A stretch of 64,000 bases of DNA from NCBI GenBank assembly GCA_903871775.1, contig CAIQIA010000002.1, positions 177,629-241,628 on the forward strand. Direction: 5' to 3'. Origin of the DNA: an uncultured cyanobacterium. GTDB lineage: Bacteria > Cyanobacteriota > Cyanobacteriia > PCC-6307 > Cyanobiaceae. The notes under the pieces are model-generated. The model was not told the DNA's origin. It saw nothing but the letters and a program-made list of their open reading frames with translations, and did not search any database. Position 1 is the stretch's first letter; every line of letters starts with the position of its first letter. The position numbers were made by a program, and so were the translations under genes. Shown here one piece after another: positions 38,948 through 49,061 of the stretch.

Positions 38948-39697
38948 CTACCCCCTGCTGCGCAGGGTGTAAGTGCGCGCCGTGATCAGATAAGGATGGA
39001 AGCGTTCCAGGAACCGTTCCTGCAGCACCTCAAAGAAACGCTGCACCAAGGCCGGATCGTCGATGTGAAACGGGTATTCCCCCTGGAATCCCTTGAAGAA
39101 ATACCAGTTCAGCAGGGCCACCCCTCCCTCCGGCATGAGCCGATCGGCCAGTTGCGACAGCAGCGCCGCCGGATCGGGCACATGCTCCAGCACATCCAGG
39201 CAGGTGAGGCTGTCGAACCGCCCGGGCAGCTGAGCATCGCTGAGGTCCCGGCAGCAGACGATCCGATCCTCGAGCCCCACCCGCCGGGCACGCCAGGCGA
39301 CGAATTCCCGGTTGCTGCCGTTGAGGTCCACCATCCACACCCGACGGACCTGGGGCAGGGCGGCGGCAGCGAGGGCGTGGCTGCCGATGCCGCCGCCGAA
39401 ATCGAGGTGGTCACCTTGAGCGGCGGTCATCTGCACCCTGAGGGTGTCGGCGATGTAATCGGCGCTCTGCAGATGCCAGCCGGCGAGCTCGTAGAGATGC
39501 CCGGCGCCCACTTCGGATTCGTAGAACCGTTCACAGCCGGGCTCATCCAGGGCCGTGGGCTGCAGTTGCGCCAGGGCATCGGTGGCCGCGGCCATCCTGG
39601 TCTCCAGCTCCTCCTCGGGCAGGGTGAGGAAGGCTGCCAGGTGCTCCCTCAGGGCAAAGCCGTCGTGGAGGAAGCCAGCGATATCGAGCGCCACCAT
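38948..39697 (-). CDS. Class I SAM-dependent methyltransferase
   Basis: A 249-residue protein with a helical N-terminal part ('AGFLHDGFALREHLAAFLTL') and a Rossmann methyltransferase domain. SAM motif I is 'GDHLDFGGGIGSHALAAAAL', the acidic end of strand 2 is 'VWMVDLNGSNREFVAWRARR', and the post-II region is 'FDSLTCLDVLEHVPDPAALL'. The substrate is unknown. The frame is open upstream, but the ATG at 39697 gives the compact family shape. It is divergent from truB 53 bases away. Confidence 0.78.
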   Translation of the reverse strand: MVALDIAGFLHDGFALREHLAAFLTLPEEELETRMAAATDALAQLQPTALDEPGCERFYESEVGAGHLYELAGWHLQSADYIADTLRVQMTAAQGDHLDFGGGIGSHALAAAALPQVRRVWMVDLNGSNREFVAWRARRVGLEDRIVCCRDLSDAQLPGRFDSLTCLDVLEHVPDPAALLSQLADRLMPEGGVALLNWYFFKGFQGEYPFHIDDPALVQRFFEVLQERFLERFHPYLITARTYTLRSRG

Positions 39698-39750
39698 GGC
39701 AGCTCCTGCAACCGCACCACCGTAATGGGCCCTTCGGCAGCCCCCTCGCC

Positions 39751-40638
39751 ATGACCACCCCCTGCGGCTTTCTGGTGCTGGACAAACCCGCCGGCCCCAC
39801 CTCCCACGACTGCGTCGCCCTGGCCCGCCGCCGCCTCGGCATCCGCCGCATCGGCCATGGAGGCACACTGGATCCGGCGGTGACCGGCGTTCTGCCCCTG
39901 GCGGTGGGCCCCGCGACCCGGCTGCTGCCCTACCTGAACGGCGACAAGGAGTACACGGGGAGCATCCAGCTGGGGCTGCGCACCGTCAGCGATGACCAGC
40001 AGGGGGAGATCCTGGAGCAACGCCCCTGGCCGCGCCTGGACCCATCGGCCCTGGAGGCCGCGCTGCTGTCGTTTCTGGGGCCCCAGCAGCAGCGGCCGCC
40101 GCAGGTGAGCGCCGTGCACGTCGACGGCGAGCGGGCCCATGCGCGGGTGCGGCGCGGCGAAGCCCTCGAGCTGCCGGCGCGGCCGGTGACGATCGATGGC
40201 CTGCGGCTCACCCACTGGGACCCGGAGACCGGCCTGGTGGGCCTGTGGCTGCGCTGCTCGGCCGGCACCTACGTGCGGTCGCTGGCGCGGGACCTGGGGG
40301 AACGGCTGGGCTGCGGCGGCGCCCTCGCCAGCCTGCGACGCACCCATGCCCTGGGCTTCGGCCTCGCCGGGGCTCTCCCGCCGGACCAGCTGCTGCCCGG
40401 GACGCCCCTGCAGGATCCGCTGCTTCCCCTCGGGCACCTGCCCCAGCGACGGCTGGCCGACCACGAGTGGCTCGCCTGGACCCGCGGCCAGCGGCTGCCG
40501 CTGGGAGCCGCTGCCCCCGGCGACAGCGGCGAGACCCCGGTGGTGGTGCTGAGGCCGGATGGCAGTCTGGCGGGCATGGCTGGCCGCAGCGACGATGGCC
40601 GCCTGCAGCCCCGGCTCGTGTTCGACGCCAGCGGCTGA
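39751..40638 (+). CDS. truB: tRNA pseudouridine-55 synthase
   Basis: TruB makes the pseudouridine of the T-loop in all tRNAs. The 295-residue product starts '[20 protein letters not shown]', has the catalytic Asp in '[20 protein letters not shown]' and the conserved '[20 protein letters not shown]'. '[20 protein letters not shown]' is also typical. Length is normal. YebC follows 59 bases later on the same strand. Confidence 0.94.
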   Translation: MTTPCGFLVLDKPAGPTSHDCVALARRRLGIRRIGHGGTLDPAVTGVLPLAVGPATRLLPYLNGDKEYTGSIQLGLRTVSDDQQGEILEQRPWPRLDPSALEAALLSFLGPQQQRPPQVSAVHVDGERAHARVRRGEALELPARPVTIDGLRLTHWDPETGLVGLWLRCSAGTYVRSLARDLGERLGCGGALASLRRTHALGFGLAGALPPDQLLPGTPLQDPLLPLGHLPQRRLADHEWLAWTRGQRLPLGAAAPGDSGETPVVVLRPDGSLAGMAGRSDDGRLQPRLVFDASG

Positions 40639-40697
40639 CGGCGGTCCCTCCGTCCCGGTCCCGCCCTTCCATCCCGATCCGTTCCGTTCCGACTCCG

Positions 40698-41426
40698 ATG
40701 GCCGGCCATAGCAAGTGGGCACAGATCAAACGGCAGAAGGCCGTGGTGGATGCCCGCCGGGGCGTGGTGTTCACCCGTCTCGCCCGGGAGATCACCGTCG
40801 CCGCCCGCCAGGGGGCCGACCCCGCCGGCAACTTCCAGCTGCGCACCGCCGTGGAGAAGGCCCGGGCCGCCGGTGTGCCGAACGCGAACATCGAGCGGGC
40901 CATCGCCAAGGGGGCAGGGCAGGGAAGCGGCCAGGGGGACAGTTTCGAGGTGGTGCGCTACGAGGGTTACGGCCCCGGGGGTGTGGCCGTGCTCGTGGAG
41001 GCCCTCACCGACAACCGCAACCGCACGGCCGCCGATGTGCGGCTCGCCTTCAGCAAGAACGGCGGCAACCTCGGCGAGAGCGGCTGCGTCGCCTACCTCT
41101 TCGACCAGCTCGGGGTCGTCTGGCTGGAGGGACTGGAACCGCTGGCTGAAGATCCGCTGCTGGAGCTGCTGCTGGAGCTCGATGTGCACAGCTACCGCCT
41201 GGACGACCGTCAGGGGGAGATCTGGTGTCCGATCCCATCCCTGGAGGGGCTGCACCGGCAGCTGCTGGCGGCCGGCTGGCCGGTGCAGGAGGCCGAACTG
41301 CGCTGGCGGCCGCAGACCCTGGTGGACCTCGGCGATCCCGACAGCCTGCAGCAGCTTGAGCGGCTGCTCGACAGCCTCGACGGACTTGACGATGTGCGCA
41401 GCGTCAACTGCAATCTGGCCGGCTGA
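40698..41426 (+). CDS. YebC/PmpR-family translation or transcription regulator
   Basis: A 242-residue protein of the YebC family with the signature start '[20 protein letters not shown]' and '[20 protein letters not shown]'. '[20 protein letters not shown]' and '[20 protein letters not shown]' are also family hallmarks. Members were named as transcription regulators, and recent work on the family points to relief of ribosome stalling at prolines. Which role applies here cannot be read from sequence. The gene follows truB. Confidence 0.92.
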   Translation: MAGHSKWAQIKRQKAVVDARRGVVFTRLAREITVAARQGADPAGNFQLRTAVEKARAAGVPNANIERAIAKGAGQGSGQGDSFEVVRYEGYGPGGVAVLVEALTDNRNRTAADVRLAFSKNGGNLGESGCVAYLFDQLGVVWLEGLEPLAEDPLLELLLELDVHSYRLDDRQGEIWCPIPSLEGLHRQLLAAGWPVQEAELRWRPQTLVDLGDPDSLQQLERLLDSLDGLDDVRSVNCNLAG

Positions 41427-41449
41427 GGGAGCGTCGTAGCCCTGCCGTC

Positions 41450-42199
41450 TCAACCCAGCAGGGCCGCTGCCTCCCGATCGCACAGCACCCGCACCTGCGG
41501 ATGGCCCTGCAGCCAGCTGGCCGGCAGCCGGGCATCGGCGGGGTCCTGCAGGGCACGGCGCAGGATGCCGGCCTTGCCCGCCCCCAGCACCACCAGCAGC
41601 AGCTCCCGGGCCGCCAGGATCTCGGCCAGGCCCAGGGTGATGGCCAGGGCCGGCACATGGGCGGGCTCCCCGCCGAAGGCCTCGGCGTTCTGACGGCGGG
41701 TGCTGTCGCTGAGCTGCACCACCCGGCAGGGTGCCGTGACCTCGCAGGGGGGTTCGTTGAAGCCCACATGACCGTTGCTGCCCAGGCCCAGCAGCTGCAG
41801 GCCCAGGCCCTGGCGACGCACTGCTTCGCCGTAGCGGCTGGCCTCGAGCGCCGGATCGGCGGCGGCCCCGTCGGGAAGCTGCAGGGCCTGGGGCTGCAGG
41901 CCGAGGGGACCGCCCAGATGGCGCTCCATGTAGGCCCGGAAGGTGCGTGGGTCCTGGGGGGCCAGGCCCACGTACTCGTCAAGGTTGACGCTGGACCAGC
42001 GCTGGGGATCAAAGCGGGCGTCGCCCCTGAGCCTGTCGCAGAGGGCCGCGTAGACGGGTTCCATGGTCCGGCCCGTGGCCAGGCCGGTGGCGGCACCCTG
42101 GGGGTCCCAGAGGGCCTCGGCGAGCAGGGCAGCCGCCCGCCGGGCAACGGCGGTGGCATCGGACAGCACCTCGACGGCGGGGGCCAGGCAGGGGGGCAT
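41450..42199 (-). CDS. nagB: Glucosamine-6-phosphate deaminase-like sugar phosphate isomerase
   Basis: A 249-residue NagB-type protein that should convert glucosamine 6-phosphate to fructose 6-phosphate and ammonia. Motifs are 'GLATGRTMEPVYAALCDRL', the catalytic Asp region 'SSVNLDEYVGLAPQDPRTFR', and 'QLLGLGSNGHVGFNEPPCEV' with its His. It is closer to NagB than to 6-phosphogluconolactonase because of 'NLDEY' and 'GHVGFNEP'. The next gene on the same strand, 16 bases upstream-to-downstream, is a SpoIID protein, another envelope-sugar link. Confidence 0.85.
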   Translation of the reverse strand: MPPCLAPAVEVLSDATAVARRAAALLAEALWDPQGAATGLATGRTMEPVYAALCDRLRGDARFDPQRWSSVNLDEYVGLAPQDPRTFRAYMERHLGGPLGLQPQALQLPDGAAADPALEASRYGEAVRRQGLGLQLLGLGSNGHVGFNEPPCEVTAPCRVVQLSDSTRRQNAEAFGGEPAHVPALAITLGLAEILAARELLLVVLGAGKAGILRRALQDPADARLPASWLQGHPQVRVLCDREAAALLG

Positions 42200-42215
42200 G
42201 GGCGGCGGCCCTGTC

Positions 42216-43424
42216 CTAGGGCGGCGGCGGGGGTTGGGGCCAGGCTGGCCCAGCGGCGGTCACCAGTGCCAGGGGTCGGTAGGGCTGCACAGCCACATTG
42301 CTGTAGTAGTGGGCCAGGATCCGGTCGAAGCTCACCCCCTTGAGGGCCATGCCGTAGGTCCCCCACTGGCTCAGGCCGACCCCGTGGCCGTAGCCGCGGC
42401 CCTCGGCCACCAGGGCGGGCCGCAGCCCCAGCCAGCTGCCCAGGCGCTCGAGCACGGTGTCGGGGTCCTCGGGGGGCCTGAAGCGCACGAAGCTGCTGCG
42501 CAGGCCGAGGCGCTGGCGCAACTGGCCGCCGCTGAGATTCAGTTCGCCGCCCGGTCCCCGCACCAGCACCTGCCGCAGCCGGCCGGTGCTGGTCTGGCTG
42601 ATCGGCTCGATGCTGCTGGCTCCGCCGGTCTCGGGGAAGGCCGACTGCAGCTGGCCCTCATCAAAGGCGACGGTCCAGCGGTACACCGGGCTGTCCTGGT
42701 CGTAATCGACGACGCTGCGCAGGTAGGGCAGCTGCCGCGGCCAGACCTCGCCGCTGTTCTCGGTCATGCCGCCGCTGCTGCTGAAGAACACCGAATCGAT
42801 CAGCTGGCCGCGGTGGGTGAGCACCAGGCTGCGGGTGGTGGCCACGGCGGCACGGGTGCTCTCGGTCTCGGCCTCGAGGCCTCGGTAGACCTGATGGCTC
42901 ACGGTCGATCCCAGGTCGACATCGGCCTCGGGACGCCACAGCCGCAGGGCGTAGGTGCGGGCGGCCACGGCCTGGACCCGCAGGGCTTCAAGGGGCCAGC
43001 GGGCCGGCATCTCACTGCCGACGACGCTGGCCAGGTAGCGCTCGACCCCCAGCCGGTTGACCGCCTGCAGCCGGCCGCCCCTGGCCCGCAGCCGCAGGCT
43101 GCCCGCGTAGCGACGCTGCTGCAGCCAGAAGCTGCCCTCGGGGCCCTGGGGTTCAAGCCACACCTCAGCGAGGGGCTGCGGCAGCCCCACGATGCGGTCA
43201 TCGTCGGCCCGCAGGGTCATGCCCTGCTCGACCCGCCCCAGCAGCTCGCCGCTGGCGCTGCGCAGCAGCAGGGGCCCATCGGCGGGGACCACCCGCAGGG
43301 CATCGTCCTCGGCCAGCAGCACCCGCAGCTGCGGTTCACGCCCGGCCAGGGCCGGCCCGGCGCTGAGCAGCGGCGGCACGACCACCAGGGCCGCCAGGGC
43401 GAAGGTGTGGCGAAGGGGCGCCAT
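42216..43424 (-). CDS. SpoIID/LytB-domain protein, exported
   Basis: A 402-residue protein with a signal peptide ('[19 protein letters not shown]'). The SpoIID domain spans about residues 120-370. It shows '[20 protein letters not shown]', '[20 protein letters not shown]', '[20 protein letters not shown]', and '[20 protein letters not shown]'. SpoIID enzymes are lytic transglycosylases acting on denuded glycan strands; homologues occur widely outside spore formers, including cyanobacteria. It should work on peptidoglycan in the periplasm. The proline-rich tail (PPPPP) is unusual but harmless. The gene is divergent from rnz. Confidence 0.87.
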   Translation of the reverse strand: MAPLRHTFALAALVVVPPLLSAGPALAGREPQLRVLLAEDDALRVVPADGPLLLRSASGELLGRVEQGMTLRADDDRIVGLPQPLAEVWLEPQGPEGSFWLQQRRYAGSLRLRARGGRLQAVNRLGVERYLASVVGSEMPARWPLEALRVQAVAARTYALRLWRPEADVDLGSTVSHQVYRGLEAETESTRAAVATTRSLVLTHRGQLIDSVFFSSSGGMTENSGEVWPRQLPYLRSVVDYDQDSPVYRWTVAFDEGQLQSAFPETGGASSIEPISQTSTGRLRQVLVRGPGGELNLSGGQLRQRLGLRSSFVRFRPPEDPDTVLERLGSWLGLRPALVAEGRGYGHGVGLSQWGTYGMALKGVSFDRILAHYYSNVAVQPYRPLALVTAAGPAWPQPPPPP

Positions 43425-43467
43425 GGGGGGAGGGAGACGGCGCCATTGTGGGGTGGCCGTCGAGCCC

Positions 43468-44457
43468 ATGGCAGCATCGGGAACCCCCTCTGAGCGCGTG
43501 CAGGTCACCTTTCTGGGCACGAGTTCCGGCGTGCCCACCCGCAGTCGCAACGTCTCCGCGGTCGCGGTGCGTCCACCCCAGCGGGCGGAGCTGTGGCTGT
43601 TCGACTGCGGCGAGGGCACCCAGCACCAGTTCCTGCGCAGCGATCTGCGGGTGTCGCAGCTGCGGCGCATCTTCATCACCCACATGCACGGCGACCATGT
43701 GTTCGGCCTGCCGGGGCTGCTGGCCAGCCTGGGCATGGCCGGCACCTGCAGCGGCCTCGATCTCCACGGGCCCCGGCCCCTGGAAGCGTTCGTGCTGGGG
43801 GCCCTTGAGCACTCCTCCACGCGGATCGGCTACCCCCTGCGCTTCCATGCCGTGGAGGAGGCCGCCCGCCGCGGCTCCCCGGTGCTGCAGGACGGCGACC
43901 TGACGGTGACCTGTGCCCCCCTGCGCCACCGCATCCCCGCCTTCGGCTATCGGGTGCAGCAGGCCGAGCGGCCCGGGCGCTTCGATCCCGAGGCGGCCCG
44001 CGCCCTCGGCCTCACCCCCGGTCCCCTCTTCGCGCGGCTCAAGGCCGGTGAGACGGTGCAGCTCGACGACGGCCGACGGATCGATGGCCGACGGCTCTGC
44101 GGCGCCCCCCAGCCGGGGCTGTCGATGGCCTACTGCACCGACACCGTCTTCAGCGAGAGCGCCGTCGGCCTTGCCCGCGGCGTCGACCTGCTGATCCACG
44201 AGGCCACCTTCAGCCACGCCGATGCCGAGCTGGCCTTCCAGCGGCAGCACTCGACCAGCACGATGGCGGCCCAGACCGCCGCCGAAGCCGGTGCCGCCCG
44301 GCTGCTGCTCACACACCTCAGCCCCCGCTACGCCCCAGGAAACGGCACCACCCCCGAGGATCTGCTCGCCGAAGCCCGGGCGATCTTCCCGGCCACCGAT
44401 CTGGCCCGCGACCTGCTGGCGATCGACCTGCTCCCGGGGGCCTGCAACAGTTCGTGA
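43468..44457 (+). CDS. rnz: Ribonuclease Z
   Basis: RNase Z trims the 3' end of tRNA precursors lacking an encoded CCA, which suits the tRNA-Val gene in this window. The 329-residue metallo-beta-lactamase fold protein has '[20 protein letters not shown]', the metal motif '[20 protein letters not shown]', '[14 protein letters not shown]', '[20 protein letters not shown]' and '[15 protein letters not shown]'. A GTG at 43498 is an alternative start that removes ten residues. Confidence 0.94.
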   Translation: MAASGTPSERVQVTFLGTSSGVPTRSRNVSAVAVRPPQRAELWLFDCGEGTQHQFLRSDLRVSQLRRIFITHMHGDHVFGLPGLLASLGMAGTCSGLDLHGPRPLEAFVLGALEHSSTRIGYPLRFHAVEEAARRGSPVLQDGDLTVTCAPLRHRIPAFGYRVQQAERPGRFDPEAARALGLTPGPLFARLKAGETVQLDDGRRIDGRRLCGAPQPGLSMAYCTDTVFSESAVGLARGVDLLIHEATFSHADAELAFQRQHSTSTMAAQTAAEAGAARLLLTHLSPRYAPGNGTTPEDLLAEARAIFPATDLARDLLAIDLLPGACNSS

Positions 44458-44540
44458 GTCGCGGGCCCGATCCAGTCCGGAGCGCCTGTTCTGCGTGATA
44501 CAAGGGCTCTGGCGTCCGTCCCCCTCTGCCCGTTTCCTCC

Positions 44541-45044
44541 ATGTCCACCGTCCTTCAGGGTCTGCGGCGTGCCGTCGTACTGCTGCTGCTGCCCCTGGCC
44601 CTGCTGCTGCTGCCAACCGCGGCCGAGGCGCTGCAGTGGGATGCCGAGACCCTCACCGTTCCTGCCGACCCGAGCGGCACCACGGTCACCTTCAGCGAGA
44701 CCGAAATCAAGTCGGGACGGAAGATCTTCAACTCGTCCTGCGGCACCTGTCATGCCGGCGGCATCACCAAGACGAACCAGAACGTGGGCCTCGACCCCGA
44801 GACCCTCGCCCTGGCCACCCCGCCCCGCGACAACGTCGAGGCCTTGGTCGACTACTTCAAGGATCCGACCTCCTATGACGGCGAGGTGTCCATCGCCGAT
44901 GTGCACCCGAGCCTGCGCAGCGCCGATGTCTTCGTGAAGATGCGCGACCTGGACGATGAGGACCTGCGCCTCATCGCCGGCTACATCCTTGTGGCCCCCA
45001 AGGTTCAGGGTCCCCAGTGGGGCGGCGGCAAGATCTACTTCTGA
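44541..45044 (+). CDS. psbV: Photosystem II extrinsic cytochrome c-550
   Basis: PsbV is a lumenal extrinsic subunit that stabilises the manganese cluster of photosystem II. The 167-residue precursor has a signal peptide ('AVVLLLLPLALLLLPTAAEA'), the mature start 'LQWDAETLTVPADPSGTTVT', the heme site in 'KIFNSSCGTCHAGGITKTNQ', and the distal His in 'VSIADVHPSLRSADVFVKM'. The C-terminus 'VAPKVQGPQWGGGKIYF' is highly conserved. Its last bases overlap the end of a convergent gene. Confidence 0.97.
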   Translation: MSTVLQGLRRAVVLLLLPLALLLLPTAAEALQWDAETLTVPADPSGTTVTFSETEIKSGRKIFNSSCGTCHAGGITKTNQNVGLDPETLALATPPRDNVEALVDYFKDPTSYDGEVSIADVHPSLRSADVFVKMRDLDDEDLRLIAGYILVAPKVQGPQWGGGKIYF

Positions 45045-45433
45045 TCCATTCCATCCCGACCGGGATCTTCAGCCGACGGCTCCGGAGGCAGCGCCTCCAG
45101 GGTCGTCGGCTTTCTGCTGTACCACCACTCCTGCAGGGCGGGGGTGAGCCGTTCGGCGAACAGGGTGATGGTGGTGACCGTGGGCCGCAGCCCCGGTTGC
45201 AGCAGCTCAACGACGTAGGTGGGGCAGCGGCGGGCGGCCAGGTCGGGCACGAAGCGGCGGCCCACCCGGCGCCAGCTGGGCTCCTTGCTGCGCCATTGGA
45301 GCCGGCAGCAGGGCCAGGGCAGCTCGTCGCGGTCGAACAGGCGGCAGCAGGGGCCCAGCACCCGGAAGCTGTACATGCCCCCGGGGCTGGGCCGTTCGCT
45401 GCCGCTGGGGAGCAGGCGGTCGTGGTGCGTCAC
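45035..45433 (-). CDS. Cysteine-containing hypothetical protein between psbV and petF
   Basis: A 132-residue protein I do not recognise. It starts at GTG 45433, or Met20 at 45376. Its first half holds two Cys-Cys pairs ('LGPCCRLFDRDELPWPCCRL') and a further Cys in 'LAARRCPTYVVELLQPGLRP', which could form a metal or redox site. The rest is basic with no membrane helix. An open frame continues across petF but in antisense-like composition, so I do not extend it. The 3' end overlaps psbV by 10 bases. The petF terminator lies just upstream. Confidence 0.6.
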   Translation of the reverse strand: MTHHDRLLPSGSERPSPGGMYSFRVLGPCCRLFDRDELPWPCCRLQWRSKEPSWRRVGRRFVPDLAARRCPTYVVELLQPGLRPTVTTITLFAERLTPALQEWWYSRKPTTLEALPPEPSAEDPGRDGMDQK

Positions 45434-45474
45434 TGCCGGGGATCCAGGGCGGAGGGAGCTGGGCAAGGCTGGGC

Positions 45475-45502
45475 AAAAAAAAGCCACCCCCGCAGGGGTG
45501 GT
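45475..45502 (-). terminator. Rho-independent terminator of petF
   Basis: On the minus strand an 8-bp stem (accacccc / ggggtggc, loop tgcg) is followed directly by eight T residues. It lies 36 bases after the petF stop. This is the best classical terminator in the window. Confidence 0.85.
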
Positions 45503-45537
45503 GGAGCCCCCGGTGGACCGGGGGCGGGGCCAGGGGC

Positions 45538-45852
<315 letters not shown>

Positions 45853-45950
45853 TCAGGTCCTCGGCATGCCGGGCCTGCGGGCGGGACCTTTCTACACCTG
45901 ACGCGTGGGGTCCCCGCCGTTGCAGGACGAAGGCCAATCGGACAGCCAAG

Positions 45951-45973
45951 ACCGATAAGACCGCGTTATCGGT
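45951..45973 (-). terminator. Stem-loop overlapping the prmA stop codon
   Basis: accgataa and ttatcggt form a perfect 8-bp stem around a 7-base loop. The stem contains the TAA stop of prmA. A T run is lacking. It may terminate prmA or shield its 3' end. Confidence 0.4.
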
Positions 45974-46871
45974 GCCTGACGATCTCGATCACCACCCACG
46001 GCGCCAGCACCGCCCGCACCTGCCCTGCCCACCCGAGGGCGGCCAGCACCTCGAGCAGCGGCCCGGCCTGGTCTTCGAGCACCCCGCTGAGGAGGCCGAC
46101 GCCGTCGTCGCCCAGGATCTCGCCGAACCGGGGCGCCAGGTCGGTCAGCACCGGCGCCAGGATGTTGGCGAGCAGCAGGTCGGCCCGCTCACCCCCCTGC
46201 TGCGCCAGCAGGGCGTCGGCGGAGCCCACGGTGACCTGCAGGCGATCGTCACAGCCGTTGAGGGCCGCGTTGGCGGCGGTGGCCCGCATGGCCGGCGGGT
46301 CGGTATCGCAGGCCCAGGCCCGGCGGGCCCCCAGCAGCAGGGCCGCGATCGCCAGGATGCCGCTGCCACAGCCCAGATCCGCGACAGTGCCGCCCCGGGG
46401 GGGCCGCTGGTCGAGGGCTTCGAGGCACAGGCGGGTGGTGGGGTGGCTGCCGGTGCCGAAGGCGCTGCCGGGGTCGATGCGGATCACCTGCCGCTGGCGG
46501 TGTTCCGCCGGCACCTCCAGCCAGGCGGGCAGGATCAGCAGCCCCTCAGCCACCGGATCGGGCTGCCAGTGGCGCTTCCAGCTCAGGGACCAGTCTTCCT
46601 CGGCCTGGGTGTGCCAGTGCAGGGGAGGCAGGGGGATGCCGAAGGGGGCCCCGAGGGCCTGCAGGGCCGCCTCCAGCCGGGGATGCTCGCCGGTGGGCCA
46701 GTCGGCCACCGGCAACCAGGCCTCCAGCAGCCGGCGGTCGGGCTGGTCAGGCCTGAAGCCGATCGCCACCCGGGGGATGCCGAGGGTCTCGAGCCGCCAG
46801 AGCAGCGATTCCTCGAGCTCGGGTGGCACCTCGAGTTCGAGGCGCCACCAGCCGTCTGCGGGGGGTTCCAC
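45966..46871 (-). CDS. prmA: Ribosomal protein L11 methyltransferase
   Basis: PrmA trimethylates L11. The 301-residue protein has an N-terminal substrate-recognition domain and the C-terminal SAM domain with 'PGSAFGTGSHPTTRLCLEAL', motif I 'TVADLGCGSGILAIAALLLG', 'AWACDTDPPAMRATAANAAL' and 'LLLANILAPVLTDLAPRFGE' (the NPPY-like NIL motif of the family). Length is normal. serA lies upstream on the same strand in the order serA, prmA. Confidence 0.94.
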   Translation of the reverse strand: MEPPADGWWRLELEVPPELEESLLWRLETLGIPRVAIGFRPDQPDRRLLEAWLPVADWPTGEHPRLEAALQALGAPFGIPLPPLHWHTQAEEDWSLSWKRHWQPDPVAEGLLILPAWLEVPAEHRQRQVIRIDPGSAFGTGSHPTTRLCLEALDQRPPRGGTVADLGCGSGILAIAALLLGARRAWACDTDPPAMRATAANAALNGCDDRLQVTVGSADALLAQQGGERADLLLANILAPVLTDLAPRFGEILGDDGVGLLSGVLEDQAGPLLEVLAALGWAGQVRAVLAPWVVIEIVRHR

Positions 46872-46904
46872 GATGGTCAGGGCGGTCGTCTGGGGCGGGG
46901 TGGG

Positions 46905-48491
46905 TCAGAGGGTCACGGCGTGGGCTTCCTGGATGCCCTGGATCCCGTGGATGTGGGCCAGCAGCCCCGGGGGGATGGGGTCATCGAGGCTGAGCACCAT
47001 CACGGCGTCCCCACGCACGATGCGACGGCCCACCTGCATCGAGGCGATGTTGACGTTGTGCTCGCCCAGCAGCGATCCGAGGTGGCCGATGATCCCCGGC
47101 ATGTCGCGGTGACGGGTGAACAGCATGTGCCGGCTCGGGGGCACGTTCACCGGGAACTCGTCGAGGTTGGTGATCCGCAGGTCGCCATCCGCGAAGACCG
47201 CACCGGTCACCGCATGGCTGCCCTGGGAGTTGCGGCAGGCCAGCCGCAGGGAGCCACCGGCGAAGTCGCGGCTGGCCTCGTCCTTGATCTCGAGCACGTG
47301 CACCCCCCGCTCGCGGGCCTCGAGGGAGGCATTGACGTAGTTGATGCGGTCGCCCAGGGCATCGCTCAGCAGGCCCTTGAGGGCCGCCACCACCAGGGGC
47401 TGGCTGGGCTGGGCGGCGAAGTCGCCCTGAAGTCGCACCTCCAGCTCCTGCAGCGAGCCGCCGGAGAGCTGGCTGAGCAGATGGCCGAGGGTCTCGGCCA
47501 GCTGCAGATGGGGCTTGAGCCGTTCCATCACCTCGGGGGTGAGCCCCGGAATGTTGACCGCACTGCGGGCCGGCAGCCCCAGCAGCACATCGCGGATCTG
47601 TTCGGCCACGTCGATGGCCACGTTCACCTGGGCCTCTTCGGTGGAGGCCCCCAGGTGGGGGGTCAGGATCAGGTTGGGCACCCCGCCACGCAGGGGGGAA
47701 TCGGCGGCCAGGGGCTCCTGGGCGTAGACGTCGAGGGCTGCCCCGGCGATGAGTCCCTCCCGCAGCACCTCCGCCAGATCGGCCTCGGCGATGATGCCGC
47801 CGCGGGCACAGTTCACCAGCCGGGCCGTGGGCTTCATCGTCTCGAGCAGGGCCCGGTTGACCAGGTTCTCGGTCTCGGGGGTGCGCGGCAGGTGCAGCGT
47901 CACGTAGTCGGCCTCCCGGAACAGGGGTTCCAGGGGGCTGAGGCGCACGCGCAGCTGCTGGGCCCGTTCGGCCGAGATGAACGGGTCATAGGCGATCACC
48001 TCCATGCCCATGGCCTGGGCCACCCGGGCGACGTGGGAGCCGATCTTGCCCAGGCCCACCACCCCGAGGGTCTTTTTGTAGAGCTCGTTGCCGACGTAGG
48101 TCTTGCGGTCCCAGCCCCCGGCGGCGGTGCTGGCGTGGGCGGCCGGCACATGCCGCGAGAGCGAGAGCATCAGCGCCAGGGCGTGCTCGGCGGCGGCGAT
48201 GGTGTTCCCCTCGGGGGAGTTGACCACCAGCACCCCGTGGCGGGTGGCGGCGGGCACATCGACGTTGTCGACACCGACGCCGGCCCGGCCGATGATGCGC
48301 AGGCGGGGCGCCGCCTCGATCATCGCCGCGGTGACCTGGGTGCCCGATCGGATCATCAGGGCGTCGTAGTCGCCGATGATGCCCACCAGCTGATCGGCGG
48401 GCAGCCCCGTGCGGACGTCGACCTGGGCCACCTGGGAGAGGATGTCGATCCCCACCTGGTCGATGGGATCGGACACCAGAACTTTGGTCAT
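46905..48491 (-). CDS. serA: D-3-phosphoglycerate dehydrogenase
   Basis: SerA opens the phosphorylated serine pathway. The 528-residue long form has 'VLVSDPIDQVGIDILSQVAQ', the NAD site 'LGVVGLGKIGSHVARVAQAM', 'ARLVNCARGGIIAEADLAEV', and the catalytic His region 'NLILTPHLGASTEEAQVNVA', then an allosteric substrate-binding domain and a C-terminal ACT domain ('DMPGIIGHLGSLLGEHNVNI'). I prefer Met at 48491, since the seven earlier residues do not match the family. It is divergent from the gene at 48560. Confidence 0.94.
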   Translation of the reverse strand: MTKVLVSDPIDQVGIDILSQVAQVDVRTGLPADQLVGIIGDYDALMIRSGTQVTAAMIEAAPRLRIIGRAGVGVDNVDVPAATRHGVLVVNSPEGNTIAAAEHALALMLSLSRHVPAAHASTAAGGWDRKTYVGNELYKKTLGVVGLGKIGSHVARVAQAMGMEVIAYDPFISAERAQQLRVRLSPLEPLFREADYVTLHLPRTPETENLVNRALLETMKPTARLVNCARGGIIAEADLAEVLREGLIAGAALDVYAQEPLAADSPLRGGVPNLILTPHLGASTEEAQVNVAIDVAEQIRDVLLGLPARSAVNIPGLTPEVMERLKPHLQLAETLGHLLSQLSGGSLQELEVRLQGDFAAQPSQPLVVAALKGLLSDALGDRINYVNASLEARERGVHVLEIKDEASRDFAGGSLRLACRNSQGSHAVTGAVFADGDLRITNLDEFPVNVPPSRHMLFTRHRDMPGIIGHLGSLLGEHNVNIASMQVGRRIVRGDAVMVLSLDDPIPPGLLAHIHGIQGIQEAHAVTL

Positions 48492-48559
48492 CGGCCGCGG
48501 GTCGTGCGGCAATCCAGTGTAAAGACCGCTTCGGACACGCTCAGGAGGAAGAGACGACC

Positions 48560-49060
48560 ATGGGACTGTGTGTTGCGGTGGTGCTGGACGATCGGGCCCA
48601 CCTTGATCGCCTCCAGGAGGATCTGGCCACGGTGACCCCGCCGCTGCGGCTCACCGCCGTCGGGTCGGGGGCGACGGCCCCCCTGGAGGTGATGGAGCTC
48701 AACCCCGCCCTGCAGCGGCAACGGCGCCAGCGGCGCATGGCCACCTGGCTGCTGCCCTTCGGCTTCGCCGCCGGCGCGATGTTCACCTTCATCACCGATC
48801 TCGAGACCTTCCGCTTCGCCGGGCCCCTGGGGGAACCGCTGCTGGGGGGCCTGCTGGGGATGGTGTCGGGCTGGATGGGCAGCTTCGCGGCGGCGGCCAG
48901 CGTCACCGGAGACGGCGACGATCGCATCCGCGGCGTGCGCAACCGGCTGGACGAGGGGGCGATGGTGCTGCTGGTGGAGGCCCCCGCAGGGGAGACCCTT
49001 CCCTGGACCCGGCTGCAGGCGGCCCGGCCCCGGGCCGTGGTGCGCCTGAGGGAGGACTGA
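48560..49060 (+). CDS. Small membrane-associated hypothetical protein
   Basis: A 166-residue protein I cannot assign to a family. It has two hydrophobic segments ('TWLLPFGFAAGAMFTFITDL' and 'LLGGLLGMVSGWMGSFAAAA') flanked by basic and acidic stretches, and a short C-terminal domain. The head 'GLCVAVVLDDRAHLDRLQED' looks like a small alpha/beta unit. It is divergent from serA. The downstream S4-domain gene starts 1 base after its stop, so the two are cotranscribed. Confidence 0.65.
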   Translation: MGLCVAVVLDDRAHLDRLQEDLATVTPPLRLTAVGSGATAPLEVMELNPALQRQRRQRRMATWLLPFGFAAGAMFTFITDLETFRFAGPLGEPLLGGLLGMVSGWMGSFAAAASVTGDGDDRIRGVRNRLDEGAMVLLVEAPAGETLPWTRLQAARPRAVVRLRED

Positions 49061-49061
49061 G

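Noticed and set aside
45972..48635. 887-residue open frame antisense to prmA and serA
   Set aside because: It crosses two conserved enzymes, has no recognisable domain and is rich in Gly/His/Gln.
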